A stretch of DNA of 64,000 nucleotides, taken from Cheiracanthium punctorium. Taxonomy: Eukaryota; Arthropoda; Arachnida; Araneae; Cheiracanthiidae. Position numbers and translations under genes: made by a program. The stretch spans positions 1,426,001 through 1,490,000 of the forward strand of contig JAWZYV010013019.1 of the NCBI GenBank assembly GCA_038373885.1. The letters are read 5' to 3'. Numbering within the stretch: the stretch's first letter is position 1; every line of letters begins with the position of its first letter. Of the stretch, positions 36,001 to 46,258 are shown one piece after another. Under the pieces are notes generated by a model. The model was not told the DNA's origin and did not search any database. It worked only from the letters and a program-made list of their open reading frames with translations.

Positions 36001-36286
36001 AAAAATAATATAGCAATACAACGCGACATAATTCACTCTACGATATTCTTCACTGAGACTTTTGATAAATAACCTTTAAAATATTTGACTATTGGGATCT
36101 ATAAGTGCGTTTAATTATGTGTAAAGCCATCTGTGATATACAAAAAAGAGATAGTAAATAGGCTTACAAGTAATGTTTCACAACTCGCTGAGTAATTAAA
36201 CAAAATAGACCTCAATTTATTAGGGGGACTAGGAAAAATGTCGTTTCTTTTTAACCACCAACTCTTCAAGCCGGTTTCATAGAACT

Positions 36287-36470
36287 CATAGCTGCCAACT
36301 ATTATAGAATATGCAATAACCACTTTTTGTAAACAGTAATTTTTTAAAAATATTTTTAAAGTATAGTAACCATCTCCCACTACTTACTGAGAAATTTTGC
36401 TATGCTCTAAGTAGAAAATTACTCCTTACAAAAAGTGTTCAGTTACATTCCATAAAAGTTGGCAGCTATA
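36287..36470. mobile_element. Inverted-repeat MITE of about 184 bp
   Basis: Left ATAGCTGCCAACTATTATAG and right (reverse complement) ATAGCTGCCAACTTTTATGG. The match continues inward with CACTTTTTGTAA and AGTAATTTT, giving arms of about 60 bp around an AT-rich centre. No TSD was identified. The 89-codon frame on the minus strand overlapping it is a chance product. Confidence 0.65.
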
Positions 36471-37699
36471 GGGAATTTTAGTATCTGCTTGAAGGGTTAT
36501 ATTCAAAGAAACTTTTAGCATGTTAAGCATTGGATTCATATTTGTTACACTTTAAACAATTTCTTTTCAATAAAGATTTGTGAAAATGAAAGGGAGAGTT
36601 GCTGCTCACTCTCTTTCGTCTGTGAATTTCTAGGTATCCTGGAACAGATTTTATGTATTAATGTGTGTTAAACTTTACTGCAATAATTTTGAAGATATCT
36701 CTTTTGTTCTTTGAGATCAAGAGGGATATGTGAAAAGAACGTTTTGAACCCCTACCCCTACATGGGTTGCAACCTATGGAAAATCTTCTCTTATCTAACA
36801 CCTACATTACACATCCCATGTACATGCCAAATTTAGCATTTATTAGCTCGAGTAGTTAAGGCTAGACAAAATATTAAAGTTTGAAAACACGATGTTACTA
36901 TCTTGTTCCTCTGATAAACTTAGTTATATATGTTGAGCTAATATTCTTTTTATAATATTAAATGAAAATAACTTTTAAGATTTTTTTTTTTCGGAATCTG
37001 AAAGAGAAGGCTAAGAATGTCAGTTATGGTGAAATACACAACTTAATAAAATGTATTGTGATTATAGAATATCACTATACGAATAAATATTTTATCGTTC
37101 ACGCATAGAGAGTGCATACGTGTCATTTTAATTTAACCCTCCTTCCAGGAGAAAATATTAACTTTGGTTAGATGTTGTGAGACATAAAGATCGGTATAAG
37201 ATATTGTTTTTCAAAACTATCAAGAAATGATTCCTGAAGAATAAAAATGTAGATTTTAAGACCCTTAGTGTAATAATTAAAAACTTTTACATTCGCAATT
37301 CCATTGGTAAAAGATATTAATACACTGTAAGCATCAGAATAGGTTGCATTATTATACCTATGTCAAACACTGGTTATTCTTTTAAACTTCTTTACTTAGA
37401 TATTCTTTTAAAGTAAATACATTTTCCATGCTTATTCAAAAGGTGTCCCAACAGTGAATAAAACTCTTTACACATAAACAATCAATTATGAAATATGAAT
37501 AGTTATTTCACTTATACGACTGGAAAGTGCCCCAGGCTCATGTTTTGTACCTAACATCATAATGAAATTTCCTGTCATGATTGCCCTACCACGTGTATAT
37601 GAAAGAAACATAATATAAAGCGTAGCAGGATCGTAGCCAAGGGATAGCCCGCGGGGTCTGTACCCCGGTCGAAATTTTCATCATTTCATCGTGGGACCA
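36471..37699. other. No gene seen
   Basis: AT-rich. A GC-richer patch at about 37625-37675 (AGCCCGCGGGGTCTGTACCC) has no identified partner. Confidence 0.45.
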
Positions 37700-37885
37700 C
37701 GTATGCACAGTCAAAAAAAGCATTCGCGTAATAGCCAAATTTCCTATTTTAGTTTTGTAAATAACTAATTATTTTTTTATAAAAGCACAAAATTAGAAAG
37801 TAATATAGGAAATTATTATCATTTGTGAGATCATTTACTTTTATGTAAAATGCTATTTTAATTATGAAACTGACATACGAAATTT
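37700..37885 (+). repeat. Dispersed repeat family E, copy 2
   Basis: AGCCAAATTTCCTATTTTAG, GTTTTGTAAATAACT, GCACAAAATTAGAAAG and GTGAGATCATTTA align with 34131-34300. Here no hAT insertion separates the upstream part. Confidence 0.5.
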
Positions 37886-38348
37886 CACTTATGCTTGAAT
37901 ATTCTTTTGAGAGCGTGTACCTGATCTACAATCGTAATCCACGAGCTTAACGGAGAATTAATCAACCTTTTTTCTGACAAATTCTACCATTTCTAATTTT
38001 TTGAGCCTTCCTAGGACACTTTTTTTTCTGGTTTCATCACTGAGGCGCGATAATTTATAAAATTTGCTTAAAAGTTCAGAAAAGACTATTTAGAGCATAG
38101 ATTTGCAATAAATAATGTACTTAAAATTGTTTTTGAAAAGAGGAAAATATATTAATGGTAAGCATATAGTATTATAGGCAGAGAAAAAGTATCACGAAAG
38201 AAAACTGTCTGATACATGAAAATATTTAAAAAAGTAACAAAGTGACTCACAGACTGGATAATATGCTAAAATGTATGTACGCGTATGCTTTAGAAAATAT
38301 TCATTCTTTTTGCTTGGAGAGAATAACAGTGAAACTATACACAATTTT

Positions 38349-38385
38349 TAATAATAATAATAATAATAATTATAGTAATAATAAA
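38349..38385. repeat. (AAT)n microsatellite, interrupted
   Basis: About eight AAT units, an interruption (TTATAG), then further TAATAATAAA. Confidence 0.9.
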
Positions 38386-38449
38386 TGAAACAGAAAAAAA
38401 ATTATTTTTTTCTACAACTGTTATATATTAGAAGTCAAGCCTGTTGTTT

Positions 38450-38790
38450 AGGCAATTGCAACGGGTGCTAGGAAAAGTGTTTAATGAAATTATGCCTACA
38501 TTCAATATATTTCATCTTCGCCCACCTAGAATAAATAACTTCATATTCAGTTTTTATTATATGCCCACATCGTATTTAATGCTCTTCTGGAAACGTGAGG
38601 AAACTTTTTGAATTCGAACGATTTCCTTTTGTGCAAACAGACCCTCTTATATCAATGCTCCTTGCGGACGGCATGCATAATAAAAAAAATAAACTATTTT
38701 ACCTGGAAAAATTATTGATAACGAACTGAAATCGCAATTTTCCCCTCAAAAACTGATGACCGGGACTTCAAATAAGATGAGGAAAACATA
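38450..38790 (+). repeat. Dispersed repeat family B, copy 2
   Basis: The counterpart of 15930-16235: AATAACTTCATATTCAGTTT, GAATTCGAACGATTTCCTTT, CTCTTATATCAATGCT and TGATGACCGGGACTTCAA are shared in order and orientation. Confidence 0.6.
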
Positions 38791-39150
38791 AACATTTTTT
38801 TTTAAACTTTCGTGCTCCATTTATTTATTTTTTTGAATTTCTCACGTGTTGGAGGCTTTTATTATCATTTAAACAGTAGCATTTAACAAAATACCGAATT
38901 GTGTGTTTATATCTAAAATCTGGAGGATGAGAATTATATCCAGTAGTTTCTTAGTTCAGGCAGTTGATGTATATCCATGGGTCTATGTATACCTCTCAAA
39001 ACCTTCAATTCTTATGTTGATATGATGATGTAGAATTGTTGCGCGGCACAAACTTAACATCAAAGCTGCAAATGAAACCTCAAAATCTCAATTCTAATGA
39101 ACGCTTTAGAATTTTCAAAAGAAACTGGCTAATTCAGTTTGAATCGCTTG

Positions 39151-39326
39151 TAGGGATGGACGCGAGACGACTTTTTTGCGAGACGAGACTGAGATTTACA
39201 CCTTTATTGCGAGACGAGACACACATTTTTAGCATTAAGATATAGGGATTTTTGCGAGACGAGACAAGCTTTTAGGCTTTTTTGCGAGACGCGAGACGCT
39301 TATTTTTCGTCTCGCGTCCATCCCTA
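39151..39326. mobile_element. hAT-type MITE (176 bp) with 8-bp TSD ATCGCTTG
   Basis: Termini TAGGGATGGACGCGAGACG and inverse CGTCTCGCGTCCATCCCTA are perfect over 19 bp. Flanks ATCGCTTG at 39143-39150 and 39327-39334 are identical. The interior repeats the subterminal word GCGAGACGAGAC or GCGAGACGCGAGAC five times, in line with iterated transposase-binding sites. The 69-codon frame across it is not a gene. Confidence 0.92.
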
Positions 39327-39463
39327 ATCGCTTGAACAAACATGGCGGTACAAAACGGATGGGAGAATTAGTTATTCCAACGTTGTAAATGCGACGCCAA
39401 TGTGTAAAGGTGGATCAAATGAAAACGGGAGAGCAGCCACAAAATTAAAGGTATTATTTATTT

Positions 39464-39661
39464 TCAAATGTAGTCATCAAAATTACAGACGCACCTGTCC
39501 CACTGTTGTACCATGCGGCGAATACCTCGTTCTTAGAAAGAGTTAGGCTGAAATTGAAACCAGTTTCAAATATTGTCCATGACTTCACTGTCCAAGTGTA
39601 AACGTCGAACCTTCCACGTCTTTTTTAGAGGACCAAAGATGTGAAAATCACATGGTGAAAG
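39464..39661 (-). pseudogene. Mariner transposase C-terminal fragment
   Basis: A single minus-strand frame of 66 codons interrupted by two stops. LSPCDFHIFGPLKKTWKVRR at its start is the mariner block around the third catalytic Asp (SPCDFHIFGPLK) of a DD34D transposase. ERGIRRMVQQWDRCVCNFDD followed by YI is the conserved C-terminal GIR.L..QWD.C....GDY block. The N-terminal and central domains are missing. The frame is cut upstream only 10 bp from the half MITE that starts at 39672, so the junction coincides with the truncation. Confidence 0.8.
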
Positions 39662-39671
39662 CTGGATGTGC

Positions 39672-39825
39672 GGCACAGCCAGCTGTCGTCAAAAAAAGGA
39701 TCTCTAGATCTGTGGCACGCGATGGACGTTTCGATCGTCCGCCATCTTGCTGGTAGTTAAGTCGAGCGATAGCAACGGCTGCCCTTTTTTCAGCATTGGG
39801 AAAGGGGTGCGCCTCAAAGGGTTAA
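39672..39825 (+). mobile_element. TTAA MITE family A, half copy (short arm)
   Basis: It begins GGCACAGCCAGCTGTCGTC, the palindrome tip of the full element. It runs through GGATCTCTAGATCTGTGGCA, TCGATCGTCCGCCATCTTGC and CAGCATTGGG to GCGCCTCAAAGGGTTAA at 39825. Only the outer TTAA is present. Confidence 0.8.
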
Positions 39826-39941
39826 TACGCTATCCAGTCCAGTATAAGCGTATATAATGAAAATTTAATTACAAAATTTTACTTTTATTATTTATATTTC
39901 ACTGGCTATCAGTGACTTAGCACGTAATTGCTTTGCGTTCG

Positions 39942-40275
39942 CAGCTGCTTTCTATAATGCAAACACACCACTTTGAATTCTTCCATTTACACCGCGAAAA
40001 GGATTATAAAACTTTAATGAATATCTGAAACGCACAATTGGTGACACATCGTTCTCTTTCAAGAGAACGATGTGTCAAGCAAAAACCTCCAATGTGCTTC
40101 CATTTCAATCCATAAACAAGCCTAAATGATTGAGTACAGTGTCCCTTCTAGAGAGTGGGTCTTTTCAGGTGTTTAGCCGGGATAGAAAACTTTTTCGAAC
40201 TTCAGAACGTTTCTCTTTCGTCCTGTGTGTTAGGTGCGGAGTATATTTTGAAAAGGAAAACAGGTAATGAAAGTC
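39942..40275 (+). repeat. Dispersed repeat family C, copy 2
   Basis: It shares CAGCTGCTTTCTATAAT, GGATTATAAAACTTTAAT, AATGATTGAGTACAGTGTCC, TTTTCAGGTGTTTAGC and CTTTTTCGAACTTCAGAA with copy 1. The ATATAAA box is altered here (GATAGAAAA). A perfect hairpin at 40043-40076 is unique to this copy. Confidence 0.6.
40043..40076. repeat. Perfect hairpin with 16-bp arms inside family C copy 2
   Basis: GACACATCGTTCTCTT, two-base loop TC, then AAGAGAACGATGTGTC. The other family C copies have only a sequence resembling the right arm (GAGCGATACC or GAACGATAAC), so the left arm looks like a local inverted duplication. Confidence 0.85.
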
Positions 40276-40393
40276 AACATAATGAATAATTTCCGACTAC
40301 AAAAGTACACGTGATTCATGGTACAGAGAAATGTTTCACAAAGAAAGTTGATAAATTAGTTTCTCTCAAGATTTTACTACAACGGGGAGTTTT

Positions 40394-40702
40394 GGCCCAT
40401 TAACGCGCAGTGTTCCCGCTCTGGGAACACCAAACTCTGACGTTTTGACTGTTGCCAATACCGAAGAATAGATTTGATTTCTATAAAAATAGTTGCGGGT
40501 GACATAGCTCCACGAGAATCCTTTACTTTTTAGCACGAGAAAGAATGCGAGAACAGCTGGATAGATTGCCCAATGCTGAATAAAGGGCAGCCGTTGCCAT
40601 CGCTTGACTTAACTACCAGCAAGATGGCGGAAGATCGAAACGTTAATCGCGTGCCACAGATCTAGAGACTTTTTTGACGCAGCTGGCTGTGCCGCACAGC
40701 CA
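40394..40702 (-). mobile_element. TTAA MITE family A, half copy (long arm)
   Basis: The long-arm terminus is present as GCCCATTAACGCGCAGTG, with the outer TTAA mutated. TGTTCCCGCTCTGGGAACAC, GATTGCCCAATGCTG, GATGGCGGAAGATCGAAACG and the tip GACGCAGCTGGCTGTGCCGC follow, where it stops. An internal deletion relative to the 11181 and 48367 copies removed about 60 bp after TTTAGCACG. Confidence 0.75.
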
Positions 40703-41149
40703 ATTCCACCATTTTTTGATGCTATGATCATAGCACATCGAATTTACATACTTTTTCATGCATATTCAAAAAAATTAATAGATTCTCAAAATCAAATCAC
40801 GTAATACCTGTATATACATGTAATTTTTAAATGATGTTAATATTTTATAAGAAATCAGAGCGACGGAAAAGCTCGTACTAAATTTTTCTAACGCATGAAC
40901 ATCAAGTAAATCAGACGAGGCGACACAAAGGGTGTTGTTATCTTATAATTCAATGCTCATAAACTAAAGTCAAATTAAGCTAATTTCAAAGTTATTTAAA
41001 TCATTCGGGAAATCAAAGCTGTAGCCTCCAAATACCTTTAACGTCTCATTTTCTTTCCCTGCTCTTCAAAATTACACTTAATTTACGCACTTTTCGACAA
41101 CTTTCCTCATTTTTAGAACTTTTCAAAAATTATTTGTCAACTCCACTAA
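40703..41149. other. No gene seen
   Basis: AT-rich. The part from about 41040 may be an extension of family C copy 3. Confidence 0.45.
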
Positions 41150-41560
41150 CGACGTTTCTGTATGCGTAATGAATCATTTCGTAAGGAGAAATAATTTATT
41201 CCGTCCATTTTCACCGTTTTCCTTCCACAATGCAAGTCGCACGTAATACGCTGTAAGCACATGCATAGGAAAGTTCTGTAGCCCGAAAAAGGTGTTTTAT
41301 ATCTCTGCTTAACACCTGAGACTATCCACTCATTAGCAATGACACCGTGTTCAATCATTTTGGCTATTTTATGGATTAGAAGGAAGAAGCGCACATTTGC
41401 AGGCTTTGCGCTAGTTATCGTTCAGTTGTACATTGTGCGCTTCAAATGTTGATGAAAGTTTCATAATTATTTTCCTGGAGGAAATTAAAGAACGCAGCAC
41501 GTGTTTGTTCCAAAAGTGATTTAAGTGGGAAACTACGAGATTAATGCGGTGGCGTGCTGT
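41150..41560 (-). repeat. Dispersed repeat family C, copy 3
   Basis: In reverse orientation it has AATGATTGAACACGGTGTCA, TTGCTAATGAGTGGATAGTC, TCAGGTGTTAAGCAGAGATA and TAAAACACCTTTTTCGGGCT. It is the closest relative of copy 1. The 82-codon minus-strand frame here is not conserved in the other copies. Confidence 0.65.
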
Positions 41561-41847
41561 ATCACTTCGCTCTGAGAAAGATTGATGAAGTCTGTTTTAT
41601 GTAAGGTAATACTTAGGTATTCCCAAACCGTATTTCAGCCTTTAGATAAACCGTTTGCTGCATTTTATCATTTTGAATGCTTTTAATTATATTTTAGTTT
41701 ACATTCCTAAAGTTAAAAAATCTGCATACTTTGTTCTTATATAAATCGATTATTAAATATATATAACTCGGCTTTTCGAGCCTCGTCAGGGGGAGACCCA
41801 CCCTAAACCCCCTAATATTTTAGTTTCATTATTGCCATATTAAAACG

Positions 41848-42219
41848 ATATTAATTGACTATGTCTTTTTATCTCTCATCTTTCGTATATTTCGCCTGGT
41901 AACCCTACGTTGAAATTTTTATGAGTGTAACCTATTTATAGAAAAATGCATGTGATGCATATTCTACAACTTACGAAATATTGTAACAATAGATTAAAGC
42001 TGTTGTGAACTAATAGTATTTAAATATATGTAAAAAATACATGTGATGCTTATTCTACAGCTTAAGAAATATTGTAACAATAGATTAAAGCTGTTGTGAA
42101 CTAATAGTATTTAAATATATGTAAAATTATGTCGCATTTTTATGTCTCTTTTTTGGGACACATTTTTCGTACAATTTTCAATAAAGGTGATGAGAGATAA
42201 AACGACATATCATTAATAT
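41848..42219. mobile_element. Inverted-repeat-bounded segment containing a 91-bp tandem duplication
   Basis: The left arm ATATTAAT...CTATGTCTTTTTATCTCTCA and the right arm (reverse complement) TATTAATGATATGTCG followed by TTTTATCTCTCATC match over about 30 bp. Between them a 91-bp unit is repeated in tandem (41942-42032 and 42033-42123) with only a few differences (GCATGTGATGCATATT versus ACATGTGATGCTTATT). Probably a MITE with a recent internal duplication. TSD not resolved. Confidence 0.5.
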
Positions 42220-44328
42220 ATATACATATATAAACACTTTCAAACCTGTTATAAAAGGTACTTTTGAATTAAGTAAATTTTTTATGACAATAGTCATTAA
42301 TTAAATTTGCAAAAAATATATCGTGAATATTAAATGCTCGTGGAAAATTATTTCTTCTGTATGTGCACAAATTAGAACAACCATCCAGTGTTAAGTTTGT
42401 AGATAATTTCTAATACTTCAATTGTATACGCAGGATCGGTAAGATAGTACCAATAAAGTATAATAGTTCATATTACACGTATCACAAATTTTCATGGATG
42501 AATAGAAACTTATGCAACCCACAAATACAATTTTAAGGACACTTTCTGTTTATTACTGTGGTTAGACTTCAGATTATGTAAACTGTAAACGTTTTAATTT
42601 TTTTACATTGAAATAAAAATTATATTTAAAAAGCATGTAGACTTACGAACAAGAAACATAATTTATGTCGTTGAAAATTATGTACAACAGCTACGTGCAT
42701 AATACGCTTTTTGAAAATTAAGCAACAAACATTCAAAAAATGTTGAGTGGTGGCGCTTTTTTCATCAAACATTTGCATTCGGGATGAAAAGTAGTTAAAT
42801 ATATTAGTTTTTAACGAACAGTGTATAAGTTACATATCACTGGAAAGTCTTGTGTTGCTAAACGAAAGTTTTATAATTTAAAAATCCAGAATATTAGGTG
42901 CATTTCTCGTTACGTATATTTAAAAACCACAAATAAATAACTATAATTTATGAAAGCCTAAAGATAGTGTATTTTTATACATTATATTTTTGTACGTATT
43001 AATTACGAATTTTTAAATCAAGTTTCATAAACTTAAAAATAGAACGAATATTTCACAACTCATTAATATTTTTTCCTTTTTTTAAATTAGGATCAGCAAA
43101 TTTCAAACCTCTGAAAGTAAATTTTAGTTCATTTAAAACTACTAATTTTGAAAAATCAACTCAAATATTTCAAATCGACCCGTAAGTGACCTTATGTTTT
43201 ATTGTACCATTATGATCATCCTGATAGCGCCATCCTGATAGCGATGATAAACTTTGACACAGTTCCCTGTAGCTTACTCATTGAACTTTCGCCGCAGAGC
43301 AACAAAATTTATAAGGGGGATAAAAGAGACTGACTAATCTTCATGGAAATAAAAGGGAAAATTCATCATAAAATTAACAAATTGAGTCTTTTATGTGTTC
43401 ACAATAACATTCCTTTCAAATAAAATATGTGTCTGTACGATTGATAGATTGTATTCTGCTGCTATATCATATGAAATTTTAGCTTGTCTCACTTCAATCT
43501 TTTATTAGTTAATTTACTTCAATAAATTTCTGTTATTTCAAGGCAATCTCTATTTTTTTCAAATCACGTTCTAATCAAGTTCTTACTTCTTTACGCAAAA
43601 AGTTCTATATTCGTGTTGTACGGCGTACACCTTTTCAAACTATATTTGTTGCCTTCATCATTTATCGCCCTTTGGCAGCGGACCGAGCAATCCCAGCAAA
43701 TGCAAGGCTTTTCTATTATTTTGGTAGGTTGATGAAAATTTTTAAGTTTCTCATTTCGGATAATATTACCAATATTCCTGTTTTCAACAGCGTGAGAAGT
43801 AACCGTACTGCACTAAAATAATATATTCTTGTTTATTACATTTAAAAGCCGTTTCTCTTATCGCCTTTTTCAAAAGGGCTAGAAAAAAATCAATGGTTAT
43901 AAGCTTGGGTGTAAAAATTAAAATTTGTTTATGATTAATTGCTGGAGAAGTTAAATTATGCAAAATTCAGCTGAGAAGTGAGCGAAAGAACGATTATAAA
44001 ATTTGATCAGTACACAAGAGAGTAGATTCAGTGTGAGTTGAATAAAAGAGCGCAAAGCGACACCAATTTGTATTTCTTAATAGTACGATGTTGCAATAAA
44101 CAATGGTTGCATTTTTTCCAGCTGATACGCCCTTTAATTTTTATAACATTTCTTTGAATTAAAATTTTTTTTCAATTTTTATTTATAGTTTTGTACGCTC
44201 TTTAACTTACATAATTACACTTTTCATAATCTTCCAAATACAATTCAGCTCGCTTAACGGAATAGCCATTTTGTTCGAAAATTATGCTAATAAGCGGAAT
44301 GTTCCAATATTCGAGCTTAAAATGGTAT
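42220..44328. other. AT-rich stretch, no gene seen
   Basis: A short direct duplication CATCCTGATAGCG occurs at about 43216-43241. Nothing else stands out. Confidence 0.5.
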
Positions 44329-44336
44329 ATTACTAT

Positions 44337-44448
44337 TAGGGATTGCAATCCGGCACCAATTTCAATCCGGTCGTATCCGGTTTTCTGGATTGCAATCCGG
44401 CACCAAGTTCAATCCGGTCGGATCCGGTTTACTGGATTGAAATCCCTA
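44337..44448. mobile_element. Minimal hAT-type MITE (112 bp) with 8-bp TSD ATTACTAT
   Basis: Termini TAGGGATTGCAATCC and inverse GGATTGAAATCCCTA. Perfect 8-bp flanks ATTACTAT at 44329-44336 and 44449-44456. The interior is two tandem copies of a roughly 50-bp unit containing GCAATCCGGCACCAA and TTCAATCCGGTCG. The tips match the TAGGGAATGCAATCCC ends of the element at 54145-55161, so the two are relatives. Non-coding. Confidence 0.92.
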
Positions 44449-44456
44449 ATTACTAT

Positions 44457-44889
44457 GGTTTGGTGCATTGAAAATTTATAACCTTAAATTGGATATTCTA
44501 TTAACCGGTATTCTATTCAGTGGGTTCTACAGTATTTTGTCACTGAACAAATCCAAAAACATTTTTCTAAAAGGTGAGGGAGAGGCCGTAAATCTTTAAT
44601 TTTCATTTTATCTAGTGTAAAGCCTATTTTATATTAGTGAAAGCACGTTTTATCTAACCTATATATTTTCTCAGGAAAGGCGTGAGCGCTTCCTGTCACA
44701 TAACTGAATATAAATGCGATACTGCCCGTTGTTTTAGTATTATACGCCACTACCTGAGTAATTTCCTCCACAATTTTAAAACTCTCTCTCTCCAAATAGC
44801 ATTTTTATATCCCAGAATTAAAATTTACATGCAATTATACACATCCGAAATCCCTCGCTGCAAAATTCCTAAGCTTATTTATCAACTCT
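44457..44889. other. No gene seen
   Basis: AT-rich. From about 44810 the sequence may be an extension of family C copy 4 (ATTTATCAACTCTGCTAACG resembles the matching part beside copy 3). Confidence 0.4.
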
Positions 44890-45255
44890 GCTAACGGAGC
44901 ATTTCCCTGCGTAATGAATCATAACGTGTTGCGTAGCCAGGAATTACTTTATTTTGTTGACTTTTCGCTATCTGTTTTCCCTTCACAAAGCTCTCCTCTG
45001 GTAACACAGCATTAGTCATGCATGAGGGAATTCTGAAGCACGGAAAAAGGTTTATATCGCTACTTAACACCTGAGACGATCCATTCATTAGCAGTGACAA
45101 TGCATTCGATCATCCCGAGCTATTTTACGGATTAGAACATTAAAGGCGCTCCCCGCCTCAGGCATTGTTTTGTTACAATTGTGTGCATCAAATGCTGTCT
45201 AAGGTTTTGTTAATTGTTTTCTTGGATGATATTAGAGAGTCTCACTTGCATTAAA
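44890..45255 (-). repeat. Dispersed repeat family C, copy 4
   Basis: In reverse it reads GATCGAATGCATTGTCACTG, CTAATGAATGGATCGTCTCA, GGTGTTAAGTAGCGATATAA and ACCTTTTTCCGTGCTTCAGA. It is the most diverged copy in its distal half. The 69-codon minus frame is not conserved in the other copies. Confidence 0.6.
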
Positions 45256-45655
45256 ATTGATTAACTGTAAAATTGATTCAGTAATGGTCTGCATTACTGA
45301 AATTCGCAGTACGTTAAATGGTAGAGCTGGACGATGTTGAAATTTTACAATCTTGATGTGCCATCAGCTTTACTTCGACATTTTTCAGTACATCGATGTG
45401 AAAATACAGACAAAAGTTTTCATACATGTACTTTTTTATACTTATTAAGTTCTATTTCTTTCGCATGAACTAAGGTCATTAGAAATGCACTTGAAAATTC
45501 TTTTTAATGCTTAAATTTCTGGCAAAAGGAAGTGAAGGTGAGTAATTTTAAATTTTAGAAAAAGTCATGTTAAACAAATATAAATACTGATCTGAATTGT
45601 TTCTTTATATTGAATAAAAAGATTCCTCAAGCAGTGTTGACGGAGCATATCTATG
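45256..45655. other. No gene seen
   Basis: AT-rich spacer up to the TA target of the long-TIR mariner-like element. Confidence 0.5.
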
Positions 45656-45657
45656 TA

Positions 45658-45959
45658 CAGTATGCCCGCTAAAGTCCCTTGTCATCCTCTTAATTTCGGA
45701 ACGGCTGCTGCTATTTTTATAAACGTAGTGTCTAGGTATAGTAAATTGGATATGTGCTACCGAATGAGACCACTCACAGCGCCACCTGGTGGAAAACTGC
45801 GGAGTTAGCTTTTGTATGTCATAACGTTTCGAGATGGGAGAAAAATTGAATTGCAAAGTTGTAGAGCGTTATCGATTTGGTACGAAAAGACACCTCATTG
45901 ACATGGCTGTGAAAAACAAAACGGTTAAAACTTGCTTTTGTATTTTCGTGATTTCCTAC
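45658..45959 (+). repeat. Left terminal inverted repeat of the mariner-like element
   Basis: About 302 bp, mirrored at 47387-47690 with moderate divergence. Well kept blocks include GTCCCTTGTCATCCTCTTAA, AGCGCCACCTGGTGGAAAAC and CGATTTGGTACGAAAAGA. The 83-codon minus frame here is a by-product of the repeat. Confidence 0.9.
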
Positions 45960-45984
45960 ACTGTGACGTCACGAAATGTGAACC

Positions 45985-46130
45985 GAAAGACAAAATATTA
46001 TCTTTCGGGCTAAACACAGCGCCGCAATGTAGAGAGCACAGGAGTATCGCTTGCGATTCCTAGTCCAAAGGAGTCTGGTTCAAGCCCCGAGAGTTGCATC
46101 CATGTACTAATCTCAACACCAACTTAACGC
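45985..46130 (+). repeat. tRNA-like segment in the leader of the mariner-like element
   Basis: AATGTAGAGAGCACAGGAGT, then TATCGCTTGCGATTCCTAGT, then a B-box-like GGTTCAAGCCCCGA. The spacing of A-like and B-like boxes suggests a tRNA-derived sequence, perhaps a SINE inserted between the inverted repeat and the transposase. The loops do not fit an intact tRNA. Confidence 0.3.
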
Positions 46131-46258
46131 ATCTTGCACTTAATGTTCGAAATTTTTGCAGAATGCAAATAAGTAAGAAACGTCACACGTGTTCACTTGA
46201 GACCACTAGTATAAAAGAGACATCTTAATGGGTTTCCGCTATGTTGAAGGTCGTGGCC

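Noticed and set aside
41146..41394. 82-codon and 69-codon minus frames in family C repeats (41146 and 44891)
   Set aside because: The peptides are not conserved between the four family C copies; the repeat is non-coding.
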